From contig NZ_JMKT01000008.1 of the NCBI RefSeq assembly GCF_000686525.1, positions 372,001 to 436,000 of the forward strand: a DNA stretch of 64,000 bases, written 5' to 3'. Under the pieces are notes generated by a model. That model saw only the letters and a program-made list of their open reading frames with translations. It had not been told where the DNA came from and searched no databases. Positions 8,611 through 17,556 of this stretch are shown piece after piece. A program made the translations under genes and the position numbers. This DNA is from Desulfonatronovibrio hydrogenovorans DSM 9292 (GTDB lineage: Bacteria > Desulfobacterota > Desulfovibrionia > Desulfovibrionales > Desulfonatronovibrionaceae). The stretch's first letter is position 1; each line of letters opens with the position of its first letter.

Positions 8611-9561
8611 ATGATAAGATCTGAAGACCAGTTTCTGGCCCTGATCGACCAGGCATTCCCCAATTCCCATCCCCATATGGTGGTGGGCAGGGGGGATGAT
8701 TGCGCAGTTTTGAGTTGTCCGGACAGGATCTGCCTGACCAGTGATCTTTTTCTGGAGAATATTCATTTCCGACTTGATTATTTCCAGCCTGCAGACATCG
8801 GACACAAAGCCCTGGCTGTAAATTTGAGCGATCTGGCTGCCCATGGGGCCATGCCTCTGGGGTTTAATTTGAACCTTGTCTGGCCAGCGTATCTGGATGA
8901 AGATTTCTGCAGGTCCATGCTGGCGGGAATGGCTGATCTGGCTCAAGAGCATCAGCTGGCCCTGACTGGAGGGGATTTAAGTTTTGGACCGTACCTGGGT
9001 CTGGGCATAACCATTTGGGGAAAAAGCCCTGATAACTTTATGCTGAGAAAGAGATGTTTTCCTGGCGATCTTTTGTTTGTAGTTGGTGAAATTGGTCTGG
9101 CCAGGTGCGGGTTGCATATACTGGAAGAGCAAGACCCTGATTCGGCCAGATTCCCAAAGTCGGTTCAGAGCCATCTGCGGCCCAGGCCTTTGAACAGGGA
9201 GGGCATAATCCTGGCTGAATCAGGGCTGGCCTGTGGAATGATGGACGTATCAGACGGTCTGGCTGCTGATCTGCCCAGATTTTTGGCTGAGGGGAATGGA
9301 GTAGCTCTGGATATGGATATCAGGTTTCATTCTGAGGTCCTTGAATACTGTCAAGAGTATGATCATGATCCTTTGATTTTTTCCCTGCAGGGCGGGGAGG
9401 ACTATGCTTTGCTGGCTGGATGCAGGGAACAGGACTGGCCTTTGGTCAAGTTAAAGCTGGAAAGAGCCTGGAAGCTGGGCAGAATTGTTCCAGGGCCTGG
9501 CCTTTACTCTGATGGTCACAGGCTTTCCATTAAAGGTTTTGACCATTTTAAAAAGGACTGA
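8611..9561 (+). CDS. thiL: Thiamine-monophosphate kinase
   Basis: ThiL phosphorylates thiamine monophosphate to thiamine diphosphate, the last step of cofactor synthesis. The 316-residue product has the family's N-terminal GRGDDCAVL and TSDLFLENIHF segments, the KALAVNLSDLAAHGA core, a TGGDLSFG glycine motif and the C-terminal MMDVSDGLAADL and GGEDYALL motifs. It is the last gene of a plus-strand run and is followed by a strong terminator. The other thiamine gene in the window, thiM, is about 9 kb away at the end of the cobalamin cluster. No TPP riboswitch is visible upstream. Confidence 0.93.
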   Translation: MIRSEDQFLALIDQAFPNSHPHMVVGRGDDCAVLSCPDRICLTSDLFLENIHFRLDYFQPADIGHKALAVNLSDLAAHGAMPLGFNLNLVWPAYLDEDFCRSMLAGMADLAQEHQLALTGGDLSFGPYLGLGITIWGKSPDNFMLRKRCFPGDLLFVVGEIGLARCGLHILEEQDPDSARFPKSVQSHLRPRPLNREGIILAESGLACGMMDVSDGLAADLPRFLAEGNGVALDMDIRFHSEVLEYCQEYDHDPLIFSLQGGEDYALLAGCREQDWPLVKLKLERAWKLGRIVPGPGLYSDGHRLSIKGFDHFKKD

Positions 9562-9600
9562 CTGACTTTTAAAAGTCGGTCCAGGGTTATTGCTGTCAAT

Positions 9601-9643
9601 AAAAAAGGCTTGCCTCCAGTTTATAGGAAGCAAGCCTTTTTTC
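9601..9643. terminator. Bidirectional rho-independent terminator
   Basis: AAAAAAGGCTTGC pairs with GCAAGCCTTTTTT around a 16-base loop, with A and T tracts on both flanks. It separates convergent thiL and the selenoprotein gene. Confidence 0.92.
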
Positions 9644-9669
9644 TATTTTATTTTCCAGCCTAAAATCAG

Positions 9670-11001
9670 CTAGTACTCATCATCGTCAAGATCAATCCCG
9701 TCCCTTTCAAACTGGGCGTCGCGCAGGGCATGGGCTTCCTTGACCTCCTGTTCGCTCCAGGGTTCGATAATCAAGGCCTGGGCAACCATTTCCCAGAGGT
9801 ACAGGGTTTCTTTGCAGTTACCCATGTCAAATTTGGGAGTCAGACCCTTCATGATCTGGTCGCGACAGTTATGGCAGGGAGCAACAACGATTTCAGCGCC
9901 TGTAGCCTTTATCTGATCAGCCTTGACTTTACCGTAAGTCAGCCTTTCGTCTGAATATGGGCTAGCCCAGGCACCACCGCCGGCACCGCAGCAATGATTG
10001 TTCAAGGCATTGGGATGCATGTCAATGATGTTTTTCTTATCAAAGATTTGCTCGACAATGTACCGATACTCTTCGGTGTATTCCTTGTCAAAGGCAGCCT
10101 TGGACTTGCGGAAGTAGTTGCACGGATGATGCAGGGTAACAGTGTGGTTGGCGAATTTTTCCTTGTTTATCTTGATCCGGCCGGTCTTGATGTAATCAAC
10201 CAAAACTTCATAGATGCTGACAATGTTGAATTCTTCGTATGCTTCAGGAAACCAGGTTCTCAACCCTAACTGGGTTGCAAAGTAGGCATGGCCTCACTCA
10301 GGGTAGAGGATGGTTTTGGCCTTCAACCTCCTGGCATTTTCCAGGACGCGTTCCACCTGGATTTTCATGTTTTCATCGTCACCAGTAAAAAGGCCCCAGT
10401 TGACCCCTTCCCAGTTTACTGAGGACACGGTCCAGTCTTCTTTGGCAGCATAAAAGATCTTCCACCAGAAAGCCATGTCTTCTGGCTCGCCGAAAGGTTC
10501 CTTGGAGTTGATGGTCACAATGATGTTGGCGTTTTCCTTGTCCACAGGCACATAAAAGCCTGGACAGGGCTGCTCTTCATCTTCTTCCATGAGTTCTACA
10601 CCCAGCTCTGCCAGCAAAAAGAGGAAATCAAACTTGGGAATACCCAGGTTGTTGCCCCTTTCATAGTTCATTATGGTTCCCTTGTGCAGAGGCCCGGGCA
10701 CCTTGTCACGCTCCCTCAGGCTGCGCAGTCCGCGAAAGGTCTTCTGGAGCTGGACTCCCTGTGGACAAGCGTACTGGCATCGGCCACACAGAGTACACAC
10801 CCAGGGGAACTTGGAGTCAACAACCTCCTGTTCCAAGCCCATGGCTATAGAACGAATGGCTTTCCTGGCATCCCAACCAGGGACGACACCGCTTATGGGA
10901 CAGCCACTGGAGCAGGTAGTGCAGGTGTAGCACACATCCGCCATTTCAGGCGTCAGGTCCAGCTTCCCCTCTTTTCGTTCGCCTAATTTGAGAGCTTCCA
11001 T
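9670..11001 (-). CDS. HdrD/DsrK-like Fe-S oxidoreductase, selenoprotein (Sec236 from in-frame UGA)
   Basis: Reading UGA at 10296-10294 as selenocysteine joins two in-frame segments into one 443-residue protein. The N-terminal half has two [4Fe-4S] motifs, C24-x2-C27-x2-C30-x3-CP and C69-x2-C72-x2-C75-x3-CP. The C-terminal half is a CCG domain: HPC (C294), CCG (C337, C338) and PCHNC (C376, C379). U236 lies in PE-U-GHAY, where HdrD/DsrK relatives have Cys in a PECGHA motif. Such proteins move electrons to or from disulfides or membrane carriers. It has no signal peptide and no membrane segment. GGAGG precedes the ATG, and the gene stands alone between a terminator and an AT-rich upstream region. 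A true stop codon is unlikely because homology-like motifs continue in the same frame. Confidence 0.88.
10261..10277 (-). promoter_or_regulatory. Bacterial SECIS-like hairpin
   Basis: Starting 17 bases after the UGA, CAACCC pairs with GGGTTG around the five-base loop AGTTA. The loop GU lies 24-25 bases after the UGA. A perfect stem within the coding sequence, at this distance and with GU in the loop, is what SelB recognises in known bacterial SECIS elements. Confidence 0.78.
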
Positions 11002-11583
11002 TTAACTTTCCTCCAAAGGAATGAGGTTTGCGATAACAAATTAAAAACTCTAAAAGACTATTACCTATTGATATTGGCTATAATTTTTCCTTTTGAATAT
11101 TTCATATTAAAATAATGTGGTTAAAAAAAAATAGCAATAGTTAATTTTATTTTTTGGACAAGAAGATTTCAGCAGATTAAGCATCTGGAGCCGGCCTGGT
11201 CGGGATAAAAGGGATTATTATGGACTAATCCTATCCAAAAAAAGAAGGCCCTGCTGGCCAAAATAAAAAAACCGGCCGTTCTCAGCGCAGACAAGGCTTT
11301 GCCTGAGGATGCTATTAAGAATTCCGCTATTTTTTTGCAAGAAATATTAATTTTAATAATTGCATACTTGCAGAAAAATGGCAACCGGAATTTTGATAAT
11401 TATTGTGCCCCGGGCTTGCAAAAAAAAAGATTTGCAGGCTAAAGACAGAAGTTTTAAGTTTTTTAGTGTGTTGACCGGGAGCAGGAAAGTTGCTTTGAAC
11501 ATGTCCGGATTATTGAAGGTGCCCTGGATTTTAAGCTGAAACAGCATGATGAAGATTTTGGCAGAAAAAAAGGAGTGCCCTGC
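11002..11583. other. AT-rich intergenic region, divergent control region
   Basis: This 580-base gap separates divergent transcription of the selenoprotein and the cobalamin cluster. It is much richer in A and T than its surroundings and has many A and T tracts. Short open frames exist on both strands but lack ribosome-binding sites and convincing composition. I looked for the conserved cobalamin-riboswitch core upstream of cobB and did not see it. Confidence 0.5.
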
Positions 11584-12951
11584 TTGAAATTGATTGTTGG
11601 TGCTGTGGCCAGTGGTACGGGTAAGACCAGCGTCTGTCTGGCCCTGGCTGCCGGGTTGATCAAAAAAGGAATTCAGGTAAACGGGTTCAAGGTGGGGCCG
11701 GATTATATTGACCCCATGTACATGGAACTTGTTACTGGGAAGACCTGCTATAACCTTGATCCATGGATGAGCAGCCAGGAGCATGTCCAGGAGCTGGTAT
11801 CTGGACTACCGGGGCTGTCCTTGATCGAAGGGGTTATGGGTTATTATGATGGCCCGGATATTTCCAGTTCTACTGGCTCTACAGCCCATCTGACCGGGAT
11901 CCTGGGAAGCCCGGCTGTCCTGGTGGTTGATGCCAGGGCCATGGCCAGGAGTTTCGGCGCTCTGGTCCGGGGTTTTGTGGACTTTGAGGATTTAGGAAAG
12001 AATATCAAGGCGATCATTGCCAATGGTTGCGGCTCCCAGAGACATGCTGACCTTCTGGCTAAGGCACTTAACGGGTCAGGTCTGCCCCCTCTGGTTGGGG
12101 CAATACCTAAGAAGGCCTTGCCGGAACTTGCTTCCAGGCATCTGGGTCTGCAGACCCCTGACAGCCGGGAAGTAGATCCTGATATTGAGGATTTGTTTGC
12201 CCGGGCAGCTGAGCAGTACCTTGACCTGGATGGTATTATCAGCCTGGCCGGCCAGACATCAGACCCTGGATTGATTCCGGGCTTCCGGTTTCAGGAGCAG
12301 TCAGGCCAAAAAAAGATCAGGGTCGCTGTTGCCAGAGACAGGGCTTTTAATTTTTACTACCAGGCCAACCTTGATGTTCTGGTCCGGGCCGGAGCTGATC
12401 TGATACAATTCTCTCCGACAAAAGACAGACATCTCCCTCAGGACATTCAAATGATTTATTTTGGAGGGGGTTATCCTGAGCTTTATGCCTATGAACTGAG
12501 CCAGAACAAGTCCCTGCGTAAAGATATCCTCAGTTATGCCGGTTCAGGCGGCCATATTTATGCTGAGTGCGGCGGGCTTGTCTATCTGTGCCGGGATTTG
12601 AAAATACTGAACGGCCAGGTTTTTCCCATGGCTGGAGTACTCCCGTTCAGGGCTTCAATGCTGGGCAGACGCAAAAGTCTGGGATATGTTCGGGTCAGCT
12701 TTGAGAATGACTGCCTCCTGGGAGATAAAGGTGCTGAGATCAGGGGACATGAATACCACTACTCCGAGATAGAGCCCATTAAACCTGGGCAGAAGTGGAA
12801 AAACGTCTATCAGGTTGAAAACTCCAGGCAGGAACCCAAAGACACTCTGGGTATAAGTTTGGGAAATGTTCTGGCCAGTTATGTTCATGTCTACTTCGGG
12901 CACAGGCCGGACGTGGCTCAAAGAATTGTGGAGTGGATCAGGGGCGAGTGA
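11584..12951 (+). CDS. cobB: Cobyrinate a,c-diamide synthase
   Basis: CobB/CbiA amidates the a and c side chains of the corrin ring using glutamine and ATP. The N-terminal dethiobiotin-synthetase-like domain has the P-loop GAVASGTGKTS followed by GFKVGPDYIDP. The C-terminal glutamine amidotransferase domain has YFGGGYPEL and the nucleophile Cys in AECGGLVYLC. About 455 residues is the normal length. I chose a TTG at 11584 because AGGAG lies eight bases before it and the protein then begins like its family (LKLIVGA); a GTG at 11575 is in frame but overlaps the ribosome-binding site. It is the first gene of the cobalamin run. Confidence 0.92.
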   Translation: MKLIVGAVASGTGKTSVCLALAAGLIKKGIQVNGFKVGPDYIDPMYMELVTGKTCYNLDPWMSSQEHVQELVSGLPGLSLIEGVMGYYDGPDISSSTGSTAHLTGILGSPAVLVVDARAMARSFGALVRGFVDFEDLGKNIKAIIANGCGSQRHADLLAKALNGSGLPPLVGAIPKKALPELASRHLGLQTPDSREVDPDIEDLFARAAEQYLDLDGIISLAGQTSDPGLIPGFRFQEQSGQKKIRVAVARDRAFNFYYQANLDVLVRAGADLIQFSPTKDRHLPQDIQMIYFGGGYPELYAYELSQNKSLRKDILSYAGSGGHIYAECGGLVYLCRDLKILNGQVFPMAGVLPFRASMLGRRKSLGYVRVSFENDCLLGDKGAEIRGHEYHYSEIEPIKPGQKWKNVYQVENSRQEPKDTLGISLGNVLASYVHVYFGHRPDVAQRIVEWIRGE

Positions 12952-13014
12952 CTGACAAAAGAAGACCCTTTAAATGGTGGAAACCAGTTCATTGATCTGA
13001 ATCAAGAAACATAC

Positions 13015-13992
13015 ATGGATTATGGCGAAATGAATAAAAAGGCAGTAATAATCCTGGCCCATGGCAGCAGAAACCATCAGGCCAGGGAAAGCTTTTTGAA
13101 CATGGTGGAGGTTGTTGGAAAGAGGGCCAAAGGCTGCAGTATAACTCCAGCTTTTTTTTCCCTGGGAGGTCCGAGCCTGGAAAGCGTGGTCCAGGAACTG
13201 GTCTCAACTAAATATTCGGAGATTACTATCTTTCCGTATTTTCTTTTTGACGGCAACCATGTTCTCAAGGATATTCCGGCCCTGGTCAACGGTCTTCAAG
13301 CAGCACATCCAGATGTGGTTTTTCGGCTGCTGGACTCCCTGGAACATGAGCCCTTGATGCCTGAGATGATTTTTGAAAGGATATGGGAGTGTTGTGGACA
13401 GGAAAAGTATCTGCCTGGAATGGAGATTGAAAGAGCCAGCCTGGACTTTATCCAGGACATGCTGGACAATATCTTTATCGGAGCAGAGCAAAAGATTGCT
13501 GCCAGAGTGGTCCATTCTTCAGCTGACTTTTCCCTGGGCCACAGCCTCAGGTTTCACCCCCAGGCAGTTAAGGCCGGGCTTGAATGCCTGGGCAGGAAAA
13601 AAAAGATCATCTGCGACGTGAACATGGTCCGGTCTGCTTTGACCAGCTGCCAGGATGTACTGTGCGCCATTGATCAGCCCGGGGCCGGACAAAAGGCCCT
13701 GACCATGAATGTCACCAGGTCGGCTGCTGGTATGGAAATGCTGGCCCCCCACCTGGACGGGGCCATGGTGGTCATCGGCAATGCTCCCACAGCCCTGTGG
13801 AAGGTACTTGATCTGGCTGAAAGGAAAAATATTATTCCCGGCCTGGTGGTGGGAGTTCCGGTAGGTTTTGTGGGTGCGGCCCAGTCCAAGGAGGCCTTGA
13901 TAAAGAGCGGACTGGTCTATATTTCCAATCTTGGTCCCAAAGGAGGAAGCCCGGTAGCAGGGGCTATAGTCAATGCCATGTTGAAACTGTAG
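13015..13992 (+). CDS. cbiX-cbiC: Fused sirohydrochlorin cobaltochelatase (CbiX) and precorrin-8X methylmutase (CbiC)
   Basis: Residues 8-125 form a short CbiX domain, with LAHGSRN (His16) and DGNHVLKDI (His82) as likely cobalt-binding histidines. Residues 133-325 form a CbiC/CobH domain: the MEIERASLDFI start, the ARVVHSSADF active-site segment (His167), NMVRSAL, the GNAPTAL motif and the C-terminal GPKGGSPVA. The first inserts cobalt into sirohydrochlorin; the second moves the C11 methyl to C12 to give cobyrinate. These are early and late steps of the same pathway, so the fusion does not join consecutive reactions. An internal ATG at 13030 is an alternative start. Confidence 0.9.
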   Translation: MDYGEMNKKAVIILAHGSRNHQARESFLNMVEVVGKRAKGCSITPAFFSLGGPSLESVVQELVSTKYSEITIFPYFLFDGNHVLKDIPALVNGLQAAHPDVVFRLLDSLEHEPLMPEMIFERIWECCGQEKYLPGMEIERASLDFIQDMLDNIFIGAEQKIAARVVHSSADFSLGHSLRFHPQAVKAGLECLGRKKKIICDVNMVRSALTSCQDVLCAIDQPGAGQKALTMNVTRSAAGMEMLAPHLDGAMVVIGNAPTALWKVLDLAERKNIIPGLVVGVPVGFVGAAQSKEALIKSGLVYISNLGPKGGSPVAGAIVNAMLKL

Positions 13993-14057
13993 GCAGAAGT
14001 CAGATGCAGTTTTGGATTGACATGGATGTGCTCATGGTCCCATGAATTAAATAAGCA

Positions 14058-14807
14058 ATGAAAAGTAATTCATTTCAAGTAAAAAAAGGACATTTCTACG
14101 CTGTGGGTGTGGGCCCGGGAAGTTCGGATCTGCTCACTCTCCGGGCTGTGGAGGTTATCAGGGGTTCTCAGGTGATCATCTGCCCCAGATCAGCTGCCTC
14201 CAGGAACAGTCTGGCCTTGGAGATCATCAGTGGTTTCATTCTGGATCAGGAAGTCATTGAACACGTTTATCCCATGAGCCGCAACCAGGAGGAAGTGATG
14301 GACTCCTGGAATCAGGCAGCAATGCTTATTTCCAGCCTGTGCAGACAGGGTAAATCTGTCAGCCAGGTCACATTGGGGGACCCCCATGTCTACAGTACCT
14401 GTGGCTATGTATTGCCCAGGCTTGAAGAGAATCTTGGGCTGGACAGGATCCATGTCATCCCTGGTGTGACCGCTTTCCAGGCTTCAGCCGCAAATTTTGC
14501 CCAGTCCCTGGTCATCCAGGAGGACCGGCTTACTCTGATGCCCGCAACAGACATGGAGGAAGTTGAAAAGGCCCTTGACTGCTGTGAGACCCTGGTCCTT
14601 TATAAGATCGGGAAAAATCTGACAGCTCTATGTAAGCTTCTGCAAACAAAGGGGCTGGAAAATAAAGCCAGGATGGTACTGAATGCAGAAATGCCTGGTA
14701 AAGAAAAGGTTTACCCGGATATGGACAGGACTCTGGAAAGAGAACCGGGGTACCTGGCCTGCGTAATTGTCCATGTCGGCCATAGAAGCTGGAAAAACAC
14801 TGATTGA
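14058..14807 (+). CDS. cbiL: Cobalt-factor II C20-methyltransferase
   Basis: CbiL methylates C20 of cobalt-factor II (precorrin-2 in the aerobic route) with S-adenosylmethionine. The 249-residue protein shows the tetrapyrrole methylase motifs: GHFYAVGVGPGSSDLLTLRA at the N-terminus, the VTLGDPHVYST loop and the VIPGVTAFQASAA segment. CbiL rather than another methylase of the family is supported by the GDPxxYST form and by VLYKIGKN. It lies between the cbiX-cbiC fusion and cbiD on the same strand. Confidence 0.9.
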   Translation: MKSNSFQVKKGHFYAVGVGPGSSDLLTLRAVEVIRGSQVIICPRSAASRNSLALEIISGFILDQEVIEHVYPMSRNQEEVMDSWNQAAMLISSLCRQGKSVSQVTLGDPHVYSTCGYVLPRLEENLGLDRIHVIPGVTAFQASAANFAQSLVIQEDRLTLMPATDMEEVEKALDCCETLVLYKIGKNLTALCKLLQTKGLENKARMVLNAEMPGKEKVYPDMDRTLEREPGYLACVIVHVGHRSWKNTD

Positions 14808-14931
14808 GTTTACATTATGGATGACTGAAGAAGTGCTTATGTTCATCTTAAAGGGCCGTATGAGTTGAGATAGACTTGGAGCGTTAGTTGATTGGTGCAC
14901 TTTTTTAATAACTGGAGTTCTGATGGTCAGG

Positions 14932-14960
14932 GCAGCTGAAGCCCAAGCTGGGCTAGCTGC
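14932..14960. other. Extended hairpin between cbiL and cbiD
   Basis: GCAGCT pairs with AGCTGC, enclosing AGCCCA paired with TGGGCT around an AGC loop. There is no T tract, so it is not a standard terminator. It might affect mRNA processing or translation within the cobalamin run. Significance is uncertain. Confidence 0.35.
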
Positions 14961-15024
14961 AGCTGAAGGACCGAGAGGTATTCTTGAGTTCAGGTTCAGG
15001 TAAGCCTGGGGAAGCTAGACACAG

Positions 15025-16062
15025 TTGAACGAAAGTAAAAGGCTGCGGACTGGAATAAGCACGGGAACATGTGCTGCAGCAGCAGCCAAGGCTGCTGCCA
15101 TACTGCTTATGGGGGCAGAGCTGGGTACTCAGGTTGAAGTCCGGCTGCCGTCGGGAAAGGGTGTTGCAGTCAGAGTTGTTCAGGCAGGTCTTGAAAACGG
15201 CCAGGCCACTGCCCTGGTCCGCAAGGATGCAGGTGATGATCCGGATGAAACTCACGGACTGCTTATTGGAGCCAGGGTAGAGCCTGCTCAGGGGGGCATC
15301 TCCATAACTGGAGGAAAGGGAGTGGGCAGGGTAACAAAGCCCGGTCTGGCCATTGCTCCTGGAAATCCGGCCATTAATCCTGTTCCCCTGAAAATGATCA
15401 AAACAAACCTGGCCCTGATCACTGACCTTGGCCTTGCAGTAGAGATATTCGTGCCTGATGGTGAAAAGATTGCAGCCAAGACCTTTAATGAACGGCTGGG
15501 AATTATAGGCGGCATTTCTATCCTGGGAACATCGGGAATTGTCCGGCCCTTCTCTCTGGAAGCCATCAAGGAGACTATTTCCCTGCATATCAACATGGTT
15601 CTGGAGTCCGGGTACACCAGACCGGTTCTGGTGCCGGGGCGGATTGGCTGCAGGACTGCCCTGGACTCTGGGTTCAGCAGGGAAGAGATTGTCGAGGTCA
15701 GCAATGAATGGAAGTTCGCCTTTGAAAAATGCCATGAAGCCGGGATCATGGGTCTGGTCATTGTGGGCCATCCAGGAAAGCTATTGAAATTTATCAACAA
15801 AGATTTTCAGACCCACAGTAAAAAGTCGGGATCTGCAGTTCCTGTCCTGGTTAAGGCCATCCAGGAGTGTCTGGGATTTGATCCTCCAGAGCTAAATACT
15901 GTAGAGCATGGAATATGTCTGTTAAGTGTTGAACAGAGGAATGAGCTGGGCAGGCATCTGGCGGAAAAAGTCCGGCAGTCTGTTCTGCCCCGGCTTGCAC
16001 CAGACTGTCAGGTCCAGGTGATACTTAACGATCTGCAAGGAGAAGTCATTGGCAGGGCATGA
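15025..16062 (+). CDS. cbiD: Cobalt-precorrin-5B C1-methyltransferase
   Basis: CbiD methylates C1 of cobalt-precorrin-5B in the anaerobic cobalamin route. The N-terminal LRTGISTGTCAAAAAKAA signature is diagnostic, followed by DDPDETHG, GGKGVGRVTKPGL and NPVPLKMI. The 345-residue length is typical. The start is TTG because an in-frame stop lies six bases upstream and no ATG follows before the signature. Its end overlaps cbiG by 14 bases. Confidence 0.94.
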   Translation: MNESKRLRTGISTGTCAAAAAKAAAILLMGAELGTQVEVRLPSGKGVAVRVVQAGLENGQATALVRKDAGDDPDETHGLLIGARVEPAQGGISITGGKGVGRVTKPGLAIAPGNPAINPVPLKMIKTNLALITDLGLAVEIFVPDGEKIAAKTFNERLGIIGGISILGTSGIVRPFSLEAIKETISLHINMVLESGYTRPVLVPGRIGCRTALDSGFSREEIVEVSNEWKFAFEKCHEAGIMGLVIVGHPGKLLKFINKDFQTHSKKSGSAVPVLVKAIQECLGFDPPELNTVEHGICLLSVEQRNELGRHLAEKVRQSVLPRLAPDCQVQVILNDLQGEVIGRA

Positions 16063-16834
16063 CAATAAACCGGCCCTGGTCACCCTGTCGGTCAGGGGGC
16101 TTAATCTGGCCAGAAAACTGTCCAGAGTCTTGGGCGGGGATATTTATGTCCATAGTGAGGCACCCCCGGGCAAAGGGGTCATGGTTTTTGACCGGATCAT
16201 GGATCTGGCTGGGAAGTTGTTTGCCGGGTACAAAAGAATAATCTTTATCCTGCCTGTGGGCGTGGCAGTCAGGGCCATAGCCGGGCATACCGGCCACAAG
16301 ACAATAGACCCGGCTGTGGTGGTCGTGGATGTGGGGGGCAGGTGGGCCATCAGCCTGTTGTCCGGACATGAGGGCGGGGCCAATAAGCTGGCCCTGGAAG
16401 CAGCCAATATCCTCGGCTGCGAACCGGTCATCACTACTTCCACTGAGGCGGAAAAAGATATTGTGGTGGGCGTGGGCTGCCGGAAAGGAGTGCAGGCCGG
16501 GGATGTCATGCATGCTCTTCACCACTGCCTGGATAAGACCGGCGTTAATGTGAGCCGGGTCCGTCTTCTGGTCAGTGTGGACATTAAAAAGAATGAACCA
16601 GGCCTGGTCCTGGCAGCGGAGAAATTGGACATTCCCCTGTATTTTCTTGCCTCAGCAATGATCAGAAACATCCCCCTGAACACGGCTGAATCAAAGTTTG
16701 TCATGGATAAGGTGGGCCTGCCGGGTGTGGCTGAGCCCTGTGCCCTGTTATCTGCCCGAAACCCTGAGCTTATATTGGGAAAAACCGTATGCAACAGTGT
16801 GACCATAGCCATTGCCAGGGAAAACTGTTTGTAG
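16049..16834 (+). CDS. cbiG: Cobalt-precorrin-5A hydrolase
   Basis: CbiG opens the delta-lactone of cobalt-precorrin-5A and releases acetaldehyde. Visible motifs are FILPVGVAVRAIAGH, VVDVGGRWAISLLSGHEGGANKLA in the central region, and the VGVGCRKG start of the C-terminal domain, ending in GVAEPCALL. At 261 residues it is on the short side. The TTG start has AAGGAG five bases before it and overlaps the end of cbiD; cbiH in turn starts inside the last 46 bases of this gene, so translation is probably coupled. Confidence 0.92.
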   Translation: MAGHDNKPALVTLSVRGLNLARKLSRVLGGDIYVHSEAPPGKGVMVFDRIMDLAGKLFAGYKRIIFILPVGVAVRAIAGHTGHKTIDPAVVVVDVGGRWAISLLSGHEGGANKLALEAANILGCEPVITTSTEAEKDIVVGVGCRKGVQAGDVMHALHHCLDKTGVNVSRVRLLVSVDIKKNEPGLVLAAEKLDIPLYFLASAMIRNIPLNTAESKFVMDKVGLPGVAEPCALLSARNPELILGKTVCNSVTIAIARENCL

Positions 16835-17556
16835 TGGGCATAGGGCCCGGCAATGCCCTGGATCGGACCATCAGAGCAGAAAAAACCATCAGGGGTTCTG
16901 AGGTGGTGGCGGGCTATGACCGGTATCTGGGGTTTATTGCAGATCTTTTGCAGGACAAGGAGGTCATTTCTTCTGGCATGACCCGGGAAAGGGAAAGGTG
17001 TGCAAAGGCCATTCAAGCTGCCCTGCAGGGCAGGCAGGTCAGCCTGGTTTCATCAGGCGATGCCGGGATTTACGGAATGGCTGGTCTGGCCCTGGAAATG
17101 ATCAGGGAGCTGGATGTGGACCTGGAGATTGAGATTATTCCAGGGGTGAGCGCAGCCCAGGCCGGGGCTGCAGCCCTGGGTGCACCGCTCATGCTTGATT
17201 TTGCCTGTGTCAGCCTGTCCGATCTGCTGGTCAGCTGGCAGGAGATAGAAAGAAGAATCAAGGCTCTGGCAGAGGCAGACATGGTCACGGTTCTGTATAA
17301 TCCCCAAAGCAAAAAAAGGGTCCGTCAGATCCAGCGGACCAGAGAGATATTTCTGGACCACAGACCCGGCAGCACCCTGGTGGGCCTGGTCCGCAACGCT
17401 TCCCTGCAGGATCAGGTTCTGACCCTGACCGACCTTGAGCATATGCTGGATAAGGACATGGACATGCGCACCGTGGTCATTATCGGCAACTCAAGGACCA
17501 GCAAGGCTGGTCCCTGGCTGGTCACCACCAGGGGTTATTTTGATGACAAAAAATAG
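16789..17556 (+). CDS. cbiH: Cobalt-precorrin-3 C17-methyltransferase (ring contraction)
   Basis: CbiH/CobJ methylates C17 and brings about ring contraction. The 255-residue product begins with KLFVVGIGPGN and contains VVAGYDRYLGF, the SSGDAGIYGMAG loop typical of CbiH/CobJ, IIPGVSAAQAGAAALGAPL and the C-terminal TVVIIGNSRT. It overlaps cbiG at its start and cbiJ at its end by 14 bases. Confidence 0.92.
   Translation: MQQCDHSHCQGKLFVVGIGPGNALDRTIRAEKTIRGSEVVAGYDRYLGFIADLLQDKEVISSGMTRERERCAKAIQAALQGRQVSLVSSGDAGIYGMAGLALEMIRELDVDLEIEIIPGVSAAQAGAAALGAPLMLDFACVSLSDLLVSWQEIERRIKALAEADMVTVLYNPQSKKRVRQIQRTREIFLDHRPGSTLVGLVRNASLQDQVLTLTDLEHMLDKDMDMRTVVIIGNSRTSKAGPWLVTTRGYFDDKK

Noticed and set aside
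10294-11001. Two separate genes (short ferredoxin-like protein and CCG protein) instead of one
   Set aside because: The second part has no ATG or ribosome-binding site at its start, it continues the same frame, and a SECIS-like hairpin follows the TGA.
11400-11583. Cobalamin riboswitch upstream of cobB
   Set aside because: The conserved B12-box sequence was searched for by eye and not found; only AT-rich sequence and a minor hairpin are present.
11169-11784. Minus-strand frames upstream of and overlapping cobB
   Set aside because: They have no ribosome-binding site, no recognisable motif, and the second runs against the start of cobB.
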